Origin: Blastomonas sp.
GTDB lineage: Bacteria; Pseudomonadota; Alphaproteobacteria; Sphingomonadales; Sphingomonadaceae
Assembly: GCF_030373265.1 (NCBI RefSeq)
Contig: NZ_JAUCZC010000003.1
Location: forward strand, 124,001 to 188,000
Length of the DNA stretch: 64,000 bases
Direction: 5' to 3'
The notes beneath the pieces were generated by a model. That model had not been told where the DNA came from and searched no databases. It saw only the letters and a program-made list of their open reading frames with translations. The position numbers were made by a program, and so were the translations under genes. Below are positions 8,544-17,511 of the stretch, piece after piece (position 1 is the stretch's first letter; every line of letters begins with the position of its first letter).

Positions 8544-9355
8544 AGCCGGCACAGACCAAAGATGCCGGACAGCGGCTGCGCGACCGGATCGACGTGAAGC
8601 CGCGTTTTTCCGAGAGCGACGCCATCCGGCTGAACAACATGTTCCGCGGCACCGAAACCGCCGACATGGTGCGCACCGTCATCAAGGAAGGCCTGGTCGG
8701 CGATCTGGCTATCGTATCGTCCTTCGGCGCGGAAAGCGCGGTGCTGCTGCACATGATCGCAAGCGTCGATCCGACGCTGCCGGTGCTGTTTCTGGATACG
8801 CAGAAGCATTTCCCCGAAACCGTCGCCTATCGCGATACGCTGGTCGAGCGGCTGGGGTTGACCAACCTCGTCATGCTGTCTCCCGATTCCAGCGAACTCG
8901 CCGCGCAGGATGCCAACGGCCTGCGCTGGTCCTACGACCCCGATGGCTGCTGCGAGATCCGCAAGGTGCGTCCGCTTGCCAAGGCGCTGCTCGAGTTTGA
9001 CGGGTCGATCACCGGCCGCAAGGGCTTCCAGTCGGCGACCCGCCAGGGCCTGCCGCGGTTCGAGATCGACACATCGGACGCGCAGGGCCGGTTCAAGATC
9101 AATCCGCTGGCAAGCTGGACCAAGCCGATGCTGGATGCGTATTTCGCCGAGCATGACCTGCCCCGCCACCCGCTCGAATCGCAGGGCTATCCTTCGATCG
9201 GCTGCGCGCCGTGCACCAGCAGGGTCGCGCCCGGCGAAGACCCGCGCTCGGGTCGCTGGAAGGGCTGGGACAAGACCGAATGCGGCATCCACAGCGATGT
9301 CACCCCGCTGCCGGGCGCAGATGACGACAACGGCGCAAACGACCCGGTATTTTGA
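8540..9355 (+). CDS. cysH: Adenylylsulfate (APS) reductase, thioredoxin-dependent
   Basis: This 271-residue CysH-family reductase makes sulfite from activated sulfate. The PP-loop-like motif SSFGAESAVLLH is at residues 60-71. The cysteine pairs C137-C138 (DGCCEIRKV) and C222-x2-C225 (IGCAPCTS) are the [4Fe-4S] ligands typical of the APS-using type; PAPS reductases lack them. The catalytic cysteine is C248 in the KTECGIH motif near the C-terminus. It is the last gene of the cobA-DUF2849-cysI-DUF934-cysH operon, with a four-base overlap to DUF934. ATP sulfurylase genes are not in the window. Confidence 0.93.
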   Translation: MKPAQTKDAGQRLRDRIDVKPRFSESDAIRLNNMFRGTETADMVRTVIKEGLVGDLAIVSSFGAESAVLLHMIASVDPTLPVLFLDTQKHFPETVAYRDTLVERLGLTNLVMLSPDSSELAAQDANGLRWSYDPDGCCEIRKVRPLAKALLEFDGSITGRKGFQSATRQGLPRFEIDTSDAQGRFKINPLASWTKPMLDAYFAEHDLPRHPLESQGYPSIGCAPCTSRVAPGEDPRSGRWKGWDKTECGIHSDVTPLPGADDDNGANDPVF

Positions 9356-9436
9356 GGCTTCGCGAGCTTGATCGGTTGGCCGCAAGTACAACACGCCGTT
9401 TACCATGAATTAACTGCGCGCCAGCAGTGTCAGCGC

Positions 9437-9844
9437 ATGACACGCACTCCTTTAATAGAACAACTTCTGTACATCAGTACCGTTTCACCCAATGAAACCG
9501 TAGACCTTGCCACGATTCTGGCAACGGCGCGGCGGAACAACCGCGCCAACGGCATCACCGGGCTGTTGATGTATAATTGCAAGAGGTTCCTCCAGGTGCT
9601 GGAGGGCCCGGCCGATGCGATCGACGCCACCTTCAACCGCATCCGCCGCGATACCCGCCATCGCGGCCAGGTGCTGCTGGCGCGCAAGACAATCGACCAA
9701 CGCGAGTTCGGGGACTGGTCGATGGATTTCAGGGGCGAAACAAACCAGGATGCCGATGCGCTGTATGACACCATCTGCGCCAAGATCGCAAATGCCAGCC
9801 CCAATCTGCGGGCGGAACTGACGGCTTTCGCGAGCCAGATCTGA
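9437..9844 (+). CDS. BLUF-domain blue-light photoreceptor (stand-alone)
   Basis: A 135-residue protein that is essentially one BLUF domain, a flavin-binding blue-light sensor. By spacing to known BLUF proteins, the flavin-site residues are all present: Tyr12 in LLYIS, Asn35 in RRNNRANGITG, Gln53 in FLQVLEG, and Trp94 and Met96 in FGDWSMDF. No output domain follows, so it must signal through a partner or oligomer change. I chose ATG 9437 because residues before it in the track ORF are not BLUF-like. It is monocistronic, with a terminator 26 bases after the stop. Confidence 0.92.
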   Translation: MTRTPLIEQLLYISTVSPNETVDLATILATARRNNRANGITGLLMYNCKRFLQVLEGPADAIDATFNRIRRDTRHRGQVLLARKTIDQREFGDWSMDFRGETNQDADALYDTICAKIANASPNLRAELTAFASQI

Positions 9845-9869
9845 GGTCCATCGCCCGTCCGCGCCCTAG

Positions 9870-9890
9870 AAATGCTGCGCAGCATTTTTT
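9870..9890 (+). terminator. Rho-independent terminator after the BLUF gene
   Basis: AAATGCTGCGCAGCATTT is a perfect 18-base palindrome followed by further T residues, 26 bases after the BLUF stop codon. Confidence 0.7.
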
Positions 9891-9911
9891 GCGATACCTT
9901 GCCCGAGATGG

Positions 9912-9939
9912 TTGACAATGACCCGCGCGATCATATCTT
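9912..9939 (+). promoter_or_regulatory. Possible sigma-70-type promoter for the 10104 gene
   Basis: TTGACA at 9912-9917 and TATCTT at 9934-9939 are separated by 16 bases. If used, the transcript would carry a leader of about 155 bases before ATG 10104. Prediction by eye only. Confidence 0.35.
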
Positions 9940-10103
9940 AAAGGGAGCGGGCCGGGCCCCTCTGACGCGGGACATTCCCCATATGTCTTTCGTGATGTCG
10001 GACCGCTACGGGATGCGCAACCATCCCGGGCTTCAGGCCCGGTCAATCCACCCTATCTTCGCGTATCCCGACCAATGCACACATCCATTGGAAAGGACAC
10101 ACT

Positions 10104-10589
10104 ATGAAAACGAAAACGACCGCCAAGATCGCGGCATTGTCAGTAGCAGCACTCTCGGCCGCAGGCATGGCATTCCCCGCCATCGCTGCCGACTATCAGG
10201 ATTTCCGTCATCAGGTCGAGGTTCCCCACGGGGAGCGCCAGGTGACGGCGGTCTATCAGCCCAAGACTTCGGTCAGTTACCGCCAGGTCGGCAATATGAC
10301 CCCCAACCGCCCGAGCACAGCCCGGTGCATGTGGCAGGCGGAAGTCTCCGTCGAACGCCATCTGCAGGCGCCTGCTGGTCAGGGCAGCCATGTCGTGCGT
10401 ACCCTGGTGCCCACCAAGGTGATCGAGGGTTCGACCAACGGTCGCTGTGCCCAGGGCAAGGAGCAGGTCAACAGCGCGATTGCGCGCCGCTCAGACGAGG
10501 TCCGCGCGCATGTGCTCGCGGTCGCGGCAGAAGACCGCAACGCTCTGATGGCGGAGCTTAACCTCGCCGGGACTGCCCCGGCGGGCTGA
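10104..10589 (+). CDS. Secreted hypothetical protein
   Basis: A 161-residue protein I do not assign to a named family. A clear signal peptide (MKTKTTAKIAALSVAALSAAGMAFPAIAA, cleavage after AIAA) sends it to the periplasm or outside. The mature part is polar, contains two cysteines (TARCMWQ and GRCAQGK) that could form a disulfide, and ends with an Ala-rich helix-like segment. A strong ribosome site, GGAAAGGA, precedes the ATG. It stands alone between a terminator and a palindromic repeat region. Confidence 0.75.
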   Translation: MKTKTTAKIAALSVAALSAAGMAFPAIAADYQDFRHQVEVPHGERQVTAVYQPKTSVSYRQVGNMTPNRPSTARCMWQAEVSVERHLQAPAGQGSHVVRTLVPTKVIEGSTNGRCAQGKEQVNSAIARRSDEVRAHVLAVAAEDRNALMAELNLAGTAPAG

Positions 10590-10605
10590 GGCCATCCGAA
10601 TACAT

Positions 10606-10747
10606 CCTCCCCGATACGGGGAGGGGGACCACCCGCTTGCGGGTGGAGGAGGGGAAGCGAGATTGCACTTCTCGTGAGAAGCTGCACCCGGCCGCTTCCC
10701 CTCCGTCAGCCCTGACGGGCTGCCACCTCCCCGTTCGGGGAGAGGAT
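10606..10747. repeat. REP-like palindrome cluster of the CTCCCC...GGGGAG kind
   Basis: Three nested hairpins fill this space: CCTCCCCGATACGGGGAGG, CCACCCGCTTGCGGGTGG and CCTCCCCGTTCGGGGAG. GAGGAGGGGAAGCG and CGCTTCCCCTCC also pair across the centre. The pattern resembles intergenic repeats at 15732 and 18801. Confidence 0.65.
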
Positions 10748-10826
10748 TTAAGATCGTACCCTCCGCTTGCCATCTGCCCCGGGCTAGCCCACTGTCTTCC
10801 CAATAAAAAACAGGGAAGGACAGGCC

Positions 10827-12881
10827 ATGTCGGCTAAAGCATTCAAATTCGGTTCGATTGCGCTGGCGCTCGCCATCGCACCGCTGATGGGCACAGCCCA
10901 GGCGCAGACCACTGCCAAGACCGAGAACTTCTCCGTCATCATCGGCGGCACCAAGGTTGGTCATCTCGACGTTGTGCGCACTGGCGACACGGTAAAGATC
11001 GACTACGACTACAAGAACAACGGCCGCGGCCCGACGATGAAGGAAGAGTTGAAGCTGGATGCCAACGGCATGCCGGTCGCCTGGAAGATCACCGGCAACT
11101 CGACCTTCGGCAATGCAATCAACGAAAGCTTTGTCATGCAGCGCGGCACCGCGCGCTGGACCGATTCGACCGGCAGCGGCACCGCCAGGCCCAAGGGTCC
11201 TGCGATCTACGTCGCGCAGGAAGGCAGCCCGTGGTCTGCAGGCCTGTATGCCCGCGCGCTGCTCGCCGATGACGACCGCTCGCTGCCTGCCCTGCCCGGT
11301 GGCGCGTTGACGCTGGCTGAGCTCGAGAAGGTTCAGGTCAGCGGCACGGCCGGCGCGATGACGGTCACGGCCTATGCGCTGTCGGGCAATGATCTGGATC
11401 CCGGCTATTTCCTGCTGGACGATAGCGGCGCGCTGTTCGCCGCGATCAGCCCGCGCGCGGTTTTCGTCCGCAACGGCTTCGAGGGCGAGGATGTCCGGCT
11501 GCGCGATCTGGCGGTCAAATATTCGACCGAACGCTTCGTGACGATGCAGGCCAAGGCGGCCCAGAATTACAAGGCGCCGGTGCGCATCACCAACGTCCGT
11601 CTGTTCGATCCGGTCGCGATGGCGCTGACCGAACCCAAGACGGTGGTCGTCAGCGGCAGGCACATTTCCGCCGTGCTGCCGGTTAACAGCCCTGCCACCG
11701 CAGGCGAGGTCGTCATCGACGGCAATGGCGGCACTCTGGTCCCCGGCCTGTACGAGATGCACGGCCATATCGGCCAGGAAGACGCGATGCTCAACATCCT
11801 CGCCGGGATCACCACGGTGCGCGACATGGGCAACGAGATCGATGTGCTCGATGGGCTGATCAACCGGATCGAGAGCGGCGTGCTCGCAGGCCCGCGGATC
11901 GTCAAATCCGGCTTCATCGAGGGCAAGAGCCCGTTCAGTTCGAACAACGGCAAACTGGTGACCAGCGAACGCGAGGCGATCGATGCCGCGCGCTTTTATG
12001 CCGCGCGCGATTTCCAGGCGATCAAGATCTACAACAGCATGAACCCCGAGTGGATCCCCGCGCTGGTCAAGGAGGCCAAAGCGCTGGGGCTGCACGTGAT
12101 GGGCCACGTTCCTGCTTTCACCAACGCGGATGCGATGATCGCGGCGGGCTATGACGAGATGACCCACATCAACCAGGTGATGCTGGGGTGGGTGCTGGAG
12201 CCGGGCGAAGATACCCGCACCTTGCTGCGCCTGACCGCGCTCAAGCGGCTACCGGGGCTCGACCTCGACAGCGGCCGGGTGAACACCACCATCCGCGCCA
12301 TGGTCGACAACAAGGTGACCATCGACCCGACCTTTGCCATCCATGAATCGCTGCTGCTGGCACGCAACGGGACGGTCAATCCCGGCATGGTCGATTATGT
12401 CGACCACATGCCCACCGGCGTGCAGCGCAGCGCCAAGCAGGCCTGGTCGAATGTCGGAAACCCGGCCGATGACAAAGCCTATCGTGGCGCGTTCGATCAG
12501 GTTGCCGCCACTATCCGCAAGATGCACGAGGCAGGGATCTTCCTGATCCCCGGCACCGACATGGGCGGCAGCTTCACCTATCACCGCGAACTGGAGCTTT
12601 ACCAGAAGGCGGGCATGACCCCGGCCCAGATCCTGCGCCGTGCGACCTATGACATGGCGCAGTATCTCAAGCAGGACCAGTCGCTGGGCAGCATCGAGAA
12701 GGGCAAATATGCCGACTTCTTCCTGATCCAGGGTGATCCGACCAAGGACCTCAAAGCCATCAAGGCAATCCGCATGGTCGCCAAGGACGGCGTGTTCTAT
12801 TACCCCAGCGAGGTCTATCCCGAGTTCGGCATCAAGCCGTTCGCGACCAAGCCCAAGGTGAAGATGCCCAAGGAAGGCTGA
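10827..12881 (+). CDS. Secreted amidohydrolase-family metalloenzyme
   Basis: A 684-residue exported protein with a signal peptide ending AQAQ. Residues up to about 240 form an accessory beta-rich region. From about residue 255 the amidohydrolase fold follows: the metal motif VPGLYEMHGHIG (HxH), GITTVRDMG, a lysine in FQAIKIYNS, a metal histidine in LHVMGHVP, another in EMTHINQ and the closing aspartate in LIPGTDMGGS. The end (GSIEKGKYADFFLIQGDP) is the family's C-terminal signature. Closest relatives are the imidazolonepropionase/Xaa-Pro dipeptidase-like amidohydrolases of sphingomonads. The substrate cannot be told. AGGGAAGGA precedes the ATG. Confidence 0.85.
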   Translation: MSAKAFKFGSIALALAIAPLMGTAQAQTTAKTENFSVIIGGTKVGHLDVVRTGDTVKIDYDYKNNGRGPTMKEELKLDANGMPVAWKITGNSTFGNAINESFVMQRGTARWTDSTGSGTARPKGPAIYVAQEGSPWSAGLYARALLADDDRSLPALPGGALTLAELEKVQVSGTAGAMTVTAYALSGNDLDPGYFLLDDSGALFAAISPRAVFVRNGFEGEDVRLRDLAVKYSTERFVTMQAKAAQNYKAPVRITNVRLFDPVAMALTEPKTVVVSGRHISAVLPVNSPATAGEVVIDGNGGTLVPGLYEMHGHIGQEDAMLNILAGITTVRDMGNEIDVLDGLINRIESGVLAGPRIVKSGFIEGKSPFSSNNGKLVTSEREAIDAARFYAARDFQAIKIYNSMNPEWIPALVKEAKALGLHVMGHVPAFTNADAMIAAGYDEMTHINQVMLGWVLEPGEDTRTLLRLTALKRLPGLDLDSGRVNTTIRAMVDNKVTIDPTFAIHESLLLARNGTVNPGMVDYVDHMPTGVQRSAKQAWSNVGNPADDKAYRGAFDQVAATIRKMHEAGIFLIPGTDMGGSFTYHRELELYQKAGMTPAQILRRATYDMAQYLKQDQSLGSIEKGKYADFFLIQGDPTKDLKAIKAIRMVAKDGVFYYPSEVYPEFGIKPFATKPKVKMPKEG

Positions 12882-12892
12882 GAGCCTTTACC

Positions 12893-12971
12893 CGTCATTC
12901 CCGCGAACGCGGGAATCCCGCTTGCCGGCGGTAGCGCAAAAGTGGGACCCCCGCGTGCGCGGGGGTGACGA
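12893..12971. repeat. Composite REP-like element, mixed type (copy 1)
   Basis: GTCATTCCCGCGAACGCGGGAAT and, 30-odd bases on, ACCCCCGCGTGCGCGGGGGTGAC. One unit is the ATTCCCGCG kind and the other the ACCCCCGCG kind, set head to head. The same layout occurs at 24913 and 42993. Confidence 0.75.
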
Positions 12972-13017
12972 GGACAAAATCGCTATTGGTTGGAAGAACG
13001 TTGGTCCGCGAAGCGGC

Positions 13018-14157
13018 TCACCCCACCTTGCGCACCACCACCGAGCCTGCCGAATAGCCCGCACCGAACGAGCAGATCAGCCCGGTGTCGCCCGGCTTCA
13101 GGTCTTCGTTGTGCAGATGGAAGGCGATGATCGATCCGGCGGACGAGGTGTTGGCGTAGCTGTCGAGCACCGTCGGGCTTTCGTCCTCGCTCGCCTCGTG
13201 CCCCAGCACGCGCTGCGCGATCAGCCGGTTCATGCCCGCATTGGCCTGATGCAGCCACAACCGGCGCAGGTCAGCAGGCGCCAGCCCCAGCCGCGCGATA
13301 TGATCGGTGATCAGCTCGCCAACCATCGGCACGACTTCCTTGAACACCTTGCGGCCCTCCTGAACGAAGAGCTTGTCGGCATCGTCGCGGCTCTCGGGCG
13401 CGGTGCGGTTGAGGAAACCGAAATTGTTGCGGATGTTGTTCGAAAAGCGCGTCTTGAGCTGGGTGCCCAGGATATCCCAGTGCTGCGCCGGCGCCAGGTC
13501 CGCGTCCTCGACCAGCACGGCGGTCGCAACATCGCCAAAGATGAAGTGGCTGTCGCGGTCGCGCCAGTTGAGATGGCCCGAGCAGATCTCGGGGCTCACC
13601 ACCAGCACCGACCGGGCATTGCCGGCGCGGATGAAATCGGCTGCGGTCTGGATGCCGAAGGTCGCCGAGGAGCACGCGACGTTCATGTCGAAGCCGAAGC
13701 CTTCGATTCCCAGCGCGTCCTGCACTTCGATCGCGATCGCGGGATAGGCCCGCTGCAGATTGGAGCAGGCGACCAGCACCGCATCGACATCCTTCGCGTC
13801 GCGCCCGGCGCGCGCCAGCGCGTCACGGGCGGCGGCGACACCGATTTCTGCAAGCACCGAAAGTTCGTCGTTGGGGCGCTCGTCGAAGCGCGGACACATC
13901 ACGTCGATGTCCAGGATCGATGCCTTGGAGAGCACCTTGCGCGCCTTGATCCCGCTCGCCTTTTCGATGAATTCAACCGAGGATGGCTGCAGCGCGATGA
14001 CGTCGCCAGCATCGATTGCTGCGGCATGCTGCGCATTATGCTGCGCAACATAAGCATTAAAGCTTTCGACAAGCTCGTCGTTGCTGATGCTGTCGGCGGG
14101 GGTGAAAAGGCCGGTCGCAGAGATGACCGGGCGGGCATTTTTGTAGGCGGAAGTCAT
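13018..14157 (-). CDS. Beta-ketoacyl-ACP synthase III-like enzyme
   Basis: A 379-residue thiolase-fold condensing enzyme, longer than housekeeping FabH (about 320). Catalytic residues are visible: Cys162 in NVACSSATFG, His in LWLHQANAGMN and Asn in DSYANTSSAGS, the Cys-His-Asn triad of KASIII. FGDVATAVLVED and the end FGAGYSAGSVVVRK are typical. I start at ATG 14157 because the upstream track segment is not protein-like. It is divergent from the SDR gene at 14305, across 147 bases. A role in a side fatty-acid, resorcinol or polyketide-like condensation is possible; primary fatty-acid initiation is less likely. Confidence 0.85.
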   Translation of the reverse strand: MTSAYKNARPVISATGLFTPADSISNDELVESFNAYVAQHNAQHAAAIDAGDVIALQPSSVEFIEKASGIKARKVLSKASILDIDVMCPRFDERPNDELSVLAEIGVAAARDALARAGRDAKDVDAVLVACSNLQRAYPAIAIEVQDALGIEGFGFDMNVACSSATFGIQTAADFIRAGNARSVLVVSPEICSGHLNWRDRDSHFIFGDVATAVLVEDADLAPAQHWDILGTQLKTRFSNNIRNNFGFLNRTAPESRDDADKLFVQEGRKVFKEVVPMVGELITDHIARLGLAPADLRRLWLHQANAGMNRLIAQRVLGHEASEDESPTVLDSYANTSSAGSIIAFHLHNEDLKPGDTGLICSFGAGYSAGSVVVRKVG

Positions 14158-14304
14158 GAAACCGTAGGGTCCTGCGCTATAGCTGGAGCGGGTGGGCGTC
14201 TTACTGCCGCAACACGCCGATGGCAAGGGCTGTGCGAAATGCGCTTGCCGTTTGCGCGCGCTGGCCCTTTGATGCACGCCGACCAGATCAGGAGAGGCAA
14301 GCAC

Positions 14305-15129
14305 ATGGATTACGCAGGCAAGGTCATCTGGATCACGGGGGCATCATCGGGCATCGGCGAGGCGCTGGCAGAAGCGTTCTCCGCGCAGGGGGCATCGCTG
14401 ATCCTTTCGGGTCGCCGCACCGAGGCGTTGCAGGCCGTGGCCGACCGGCTGCCGACCCCCGCGATGGTTCTTCCCTTCGAGACCACCGACAAGTCAGCCC
14501 TGCCCGCCATCGTCGAGCGCGCGATCGCCTGGCAGGGGCATGTCGATGGCCTGATCAACAACGCCGGGATCAGCCAGCGCGCGCTGGCCATCGACAGCGC
14601 ACTCGAGGTCTATGACCGGATCATCGAGGTCGATCTGCTCGCGCCGATCTGGCTCACCCAGTTGCTGTTGCCGCACATGGCCGCACGCAAATCCGGGCTG
14701 ATCGTTGGCATCTCTTCGGTGGCCGGCCGCGCCGGGGTCGCGCTGCGCACCGCCTATTGCGCGGCCAAGCACGGGCTGATCGGCTATCTCGATGCGCTGC
14801 GCGCCGAGACCGAGGTGCATTGCGGACTGAAGGTGCACACCGTTCTGCCCGGATCGATCCGCACCCAGGTATCCGTCAATGCGCTCGCCGCTGATGGCAG
14901 CGCGCATGGAAAGACCGACAGCGCGATCGCCAACGGCATGGACCCGGGCGAATGTGCTGCACGGATCCTTGCCGGGATAGCCGCAGGCGAGCGGGAAATT
15001 CTGGTGGCCGAAGGAATCGAGGAAATGGTCGCCGGGATGCGGTTCAGCGATCCGGAAAAGCTGTTCGAGATGACGGCAGCGATGGGCGGCCAGTTGGCGG
15101 CGCAGCGCGACGCGGCGCTGGTGCCATGA
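14305..15129 (+). CDS. Short-chain dehydrogenase/reductase
   Basis: A 274-residue classical SDR. The cofactor motif TGASSGIG is at 11-18, NNAG at 85-88 and the catalytic set is Ser137/138, Tyr151 and Lys155 (YCAAK). The residue after the second strand (SGRR) favours NADP(H). The track ORF begins at 12922, but that part is antisense to the KASIII gene. The true ATG is 14305, preceded by AGGAGAGG. Its stop overlaps the next gene as ATGA. Substrate unknown; a 3-oxoacyl or ketone substrate linked to the divergent KASIII is only a suggestion. Confidence 0.9.
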   Translation: MDYAGKVIWITGASSGIGEALAEAFSAQGASLILSGRRTEALQAVADRLPTPAMVLPFETTDKSALPAIVERAIAWQGHVDGLINNAGISQRALAIDSALEVYDRIIEVDLLAPIWLTQLLLPHMAARKSGLIVGISSVAGRAGVALRTAYCAAKHGLIGYLDALRAETEVHCGLKVHTVLPGSIRTQVSVNALAADGSAHGKTDSAIANGMDPGECAARILAGIAAGEREILVAEGIEEMVAGMRFSDPEKLFEMTAAMGGQLAAQRDAALVP

Positions 15130-15554
15130 CCGGGACGCCGCACGAGCTGATCGAACGCCTCGCCCTCAGCCCGCATCCCGAGGGTGGCTGGTATCGCGAA
15201 ACCTGGCGCGGGGCGGCAGGCGCGGATGGCCGGGCGAGCGAGACGCTGATCTTCTTCCTGCTGGAAGCGGGGCAGCAATCGCATTGGCACACCGTCGATG
15301 CGACCGAGATCTGGTGCTGGCACGCAGGCTCTGCGCTCGCGGTCGGGACAGCGCCGGGCGATGACGGGCCGGTGGCGTGGCACAGTCTGGGCACCGATTT
15401 TGCTGCCGGTCAGTCGCCCCAGCTGGTCATCCCGCCGCACCACTGGCAGGCCGCGCGCGCCACGCACGGCTGGGCCCTGGTCAGTTGCATGGTCTCGCCG
15501 GGGTTCGAGTTCAGCGGCTTCGTGATGGCCGAGCCGGGTTGGGAGCCGGGGTGA
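15126..15554 (+). CDS. Cupin-fold DUF985 protein
   Basis: A 142-residue single-domain cupin of the DUF985 family. Family-like features are the start LIERLALSPHPEGGWYRETWR, SHWHTVDATEIWCWHAG and IPPHHWQAA near the end. His residues in the middle could bind a metal or sugar-like ligand. It is translationally coupled to the SDR by a four-base overlap. Function is not established for the family. Confidence 0.87.
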   Translation: MTGTPHELIERLALSPHPEGGWYRETWRGAAGADGRASETLIFFLLEAGQQSHWHTVDATEIWCWHAGSALAVGTAPGDDGPVAWHSLGTDFAAGQSPQLVIPPHHWQAARATHGWALVSCMVSPGFEFSGFVMAEPGWEPG

Positions 15555-15731
15555 GTTCGCTGTGTTCCTCAACGGATGACAGCCGCCTCTTGCCTCTCCC
15601 GTGATGGAAAAGGCAGCGAGACTTGGTGGCTCTGCCACCTGGTCGCGGCAATGAGGGTGATCGTGCGGCTGGGTACTGCTCTGGATCCACATGCCGACCA
15701 AGCGCAATCCGGAGGGATCACCCCCACCCCA

Positions 15732-15754
15732 CCCTCCCCCATCGAGGGGGAGGG
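15732..15754. repeat. REP-like palindrome CCCTCCCCC-ATCGA-GGGGGAGGG
   Basis: A perfect 9-bp inverted repeat in the 263-base space between the DUF985 gene and the convergent GFA gene. It may end transcription from either side. The rest of that space shows no gene. Confidence 0.6.
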
Positions 15755-15817
15755 CTTTCAGCATTACTACTCGCGGGAAAGGGACGATTGAGCAGCTGCC
15801 GCCCCCTCGACCATCCG

Positions 15818-16222
15818 CTAGCCAGGCGTCTTGTCGAACGTCACCGCACCTTCGGTATACCGCACCCAAGGCTGGGCACTGCGGGTCCAGAAGTGCATCC
15901 TGGGGTCGAGCCCGCTGACATCGTCGAGCGTCCCGGCCTTGACGAAGTGCATCCCTGCCTGGCTGGGCAGATCGGACAGGATCGGCGATCCGCAAGTCCC
16001 GCAGAACCGGCGATAGACCGGATCGCCGCTCTCTCCGGTGTCCTGATAGGTGGTCAGCGCGCCGGTGATCGCCATCTGTGCCTCGCGCACCCCGATCAGC
16101 ACCGACATCGCGCTGCCGGCCTGTTTCTGGCAGTTGCGGCAGTGGCACACCGCGCTCAGCAATGGCTCCCCCTCGATCGTGTAGCGCACCGCGCCGCACA
16201 GGCATCCCCCGGTCATCGTCAT
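15818..16222 (-). CDS. GFA-family zinc-binding protein
   Basis: A 134-residue protein of the GFA (glutathione-dependent formaldehyde-activating enzyme-like) family. The zinc ligands are visible: Cys7 and Cys9 in GGCLCGAVRY, the cluster CHCRNC near residue 26-31 and CGTCGSP near 74. The family fold includes true glutathione-formaldehyde adduct enzymes and many of unknown role, so the specific activity is uncertain. It lies 37 bases after the DUF2505 gene on the same strand and could be co-transcribed. Confidence 0.87.
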   Translation of the reverse strand: MTMTGGCLCGAVRYTIEGEPLLSAVCHCRNCQKQAGSAMSVLIGVREAQMAITGALTTYQDTGESGDPVYRRFCGTCGSPILSDLPSQAGMHFVKAGTLDDVSGLDPRMHFWTRSAQPWVRYTEGAVTFDKTPG

Positions 16223-16259
16223 CGCGTCTTCCCTCCTTGCAACCGCCTGCCCGCGCGCC

Positions 16260-16748
16260 TCATCCGTGCGTGTCGATCCAGGCGAATTCCTCGATCAGCA
16301 GCTTGGTGCTGTCCTCGAGCATCAATTTTTCCACCATATCGGCGACCATCGGCGCGCGGCTGGAGACGCTGATCTCTGCTTCGCAACGAGTCGTGTTGTC
16401 ATCCACCGGCGTCAGCGTGATCTGCGCCGCGCCTTCAGCGGCAAGCCCCTTGGGCTTGGCATTGCGCTGCGCGGTCCAGCTTCCATCAGGATGCTGCTGC
16501 CAGAGGTCGCTCTGGGTCAGGTCAAGCCATGACCCGATGACCGAACGGATCAGGGCGGGTGCCTTCACCGGCACCTGGCGGGCAATCGTCACCTGAATCT
16601 GTCCGGGTTCGGGTCGCTCGACCGTCACATGGACATCGCGCGATCCCTGGGCCTGCATCATCGCGGTGAGGAACGCCTCGTCGGTCCAGCACGCCACCAC
16701 GAGCGCCACCGGCTTTGCAAATTCATGGCTTTCCTGCCGCTTCAACAT
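16260..16748 (-). CDS. DUF2505 (SRPBCC-like) protein
   Basis: A 162-residue soluble protein resembling DUF2505, a START/SRPBCC-like fold expected to form a hydrophobic ligand pocket. Strand-like segments such as RDVHVTVERPEPGQIQVTIARQVP and the C-terminal helix MVEKLMLEDSTKLLIEEFAWIDTHG fit that fold. No catalytic motif can be named. It precedes the GFA gene and is divergent from the LysE-type exporter. Confidence 0.75.
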   Translation of the reverse strand: MLKRQESHEFAKPVALVVACWTDEAFLTAMMQAQGSRDVHVTVERPEPGQIQVTIARQVPVKAPALIRSVIGSWLDLTQSDLWQQHPDGSWTAQRNAKPKGLAAEGAAQITLTPVDDNTTRCEAEISVSSRAPMVADMVEKLMLEDSTKLLIEEFAWIDTHG

Positions 16749-16826
16749 CGATTTTCGGTATCCCCTGGTCCAGCGCCCAGATACTCTGCATTGCGCTTGT
16801 GCGGCATCAGCCTAGGCTCTGCGGCG

Positions 16827-17447
16827 ATGTTGGCAAGCTATGTCATGACCGTTCTCGTCATCGAACTCACACCGGGGCCCAACATGGCCTATCTGGCGGC
16901 GCTGACTCTGGGCGCCGGGCGCCGGGCGGGGCTGGCTGCTGTCGCGGGTGTCGCGCTCGGGCTGGCACTGATCGGGGTGGCTGCGGCTGCAGGTCTGGCG
17001 ACGCTGATTGCCGCCAGCCCGACGATCTGGGCTGCGCTGCGCTGGGCGGGCGGGCTGTATCTGCTGTATTTGGCATGGGAAACATGGCGCGGCGAGGCGG
17101 AAACCTCGCCTGCCGACACCGCCTCGTTCCAGCGCAGCGGCGCGCACTATTTCACCCGCGGGCTGATCACCAACATTCTCAATCCCAAGGCGGCGCTGTT
17201 CTATGTCGCCATTGTCCCGCGTTTCCTTCCGGACACCGGACCCACCCTGGCAACCGGGCTGGGGCTCACCGCGATCAGCGTGGCCGTCGCCACCACGATC
17301 CATCTTGCCATCGTGCTGCTAGCCGCGAAGATGCATCCGCTGCTCAGTCAACCAGGACGGATGGAGCGCACACGGCAGCTTTTGGCGATCGGGCTGGCGA
17401 TCATCGCGATCTGGTTTCTGCTCACCACCGCTGGCCCTTCGATTTAG
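16827..17447 (+). CDS. LysE/RhtB-family amino-acid exporter
   Basis: A 206-residue inner-membrane protein with about six hydrophobic segments. The family signature ELTPGPNMAYLAALTLGAGRRAG is at the N-terminus, with ITNILNPKAALFYVAIVPRF in the middle. Family members export amino acids or homoserine lactones; which one cannot be told. I chose ATG 16827, since the extra 66 residues of the track ORF lack membrane character and overlap the divergent DUF2505 gene. Confidence 0.9.
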   Translation: MLASYVMTVLVIELTPGPNMAYLAALTLGAGRRAGLAAVAGVALGLALIGVAAAAGLATLIAASPTIWAALRWAGGLYLLYLAWETWRGEAETSPADTASFQRSGAHYFTRGLITNILNPKAALFYVAIVPRFLPDTGPTLATGLGLTAISVAVATTIHLAIVLLAAKMHPLLSQPGRMERTRQLLAIGLAIIAIWFLLTTAGPSI

Positions 17448-17511
17448 CGCCAGAAGGAACCATTTCGGCCGATTTTCGTAGCTGTGGTCTGTTACCAAGA
17501 GGAGGTCGGCC

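Noticed and set aside
12922-14304. N-terminal extension of the SDR ORF as a fusion protein
   Set aside because: The region is antisense to the KASIII gene and a good ribosome site precedes ATG 14305.
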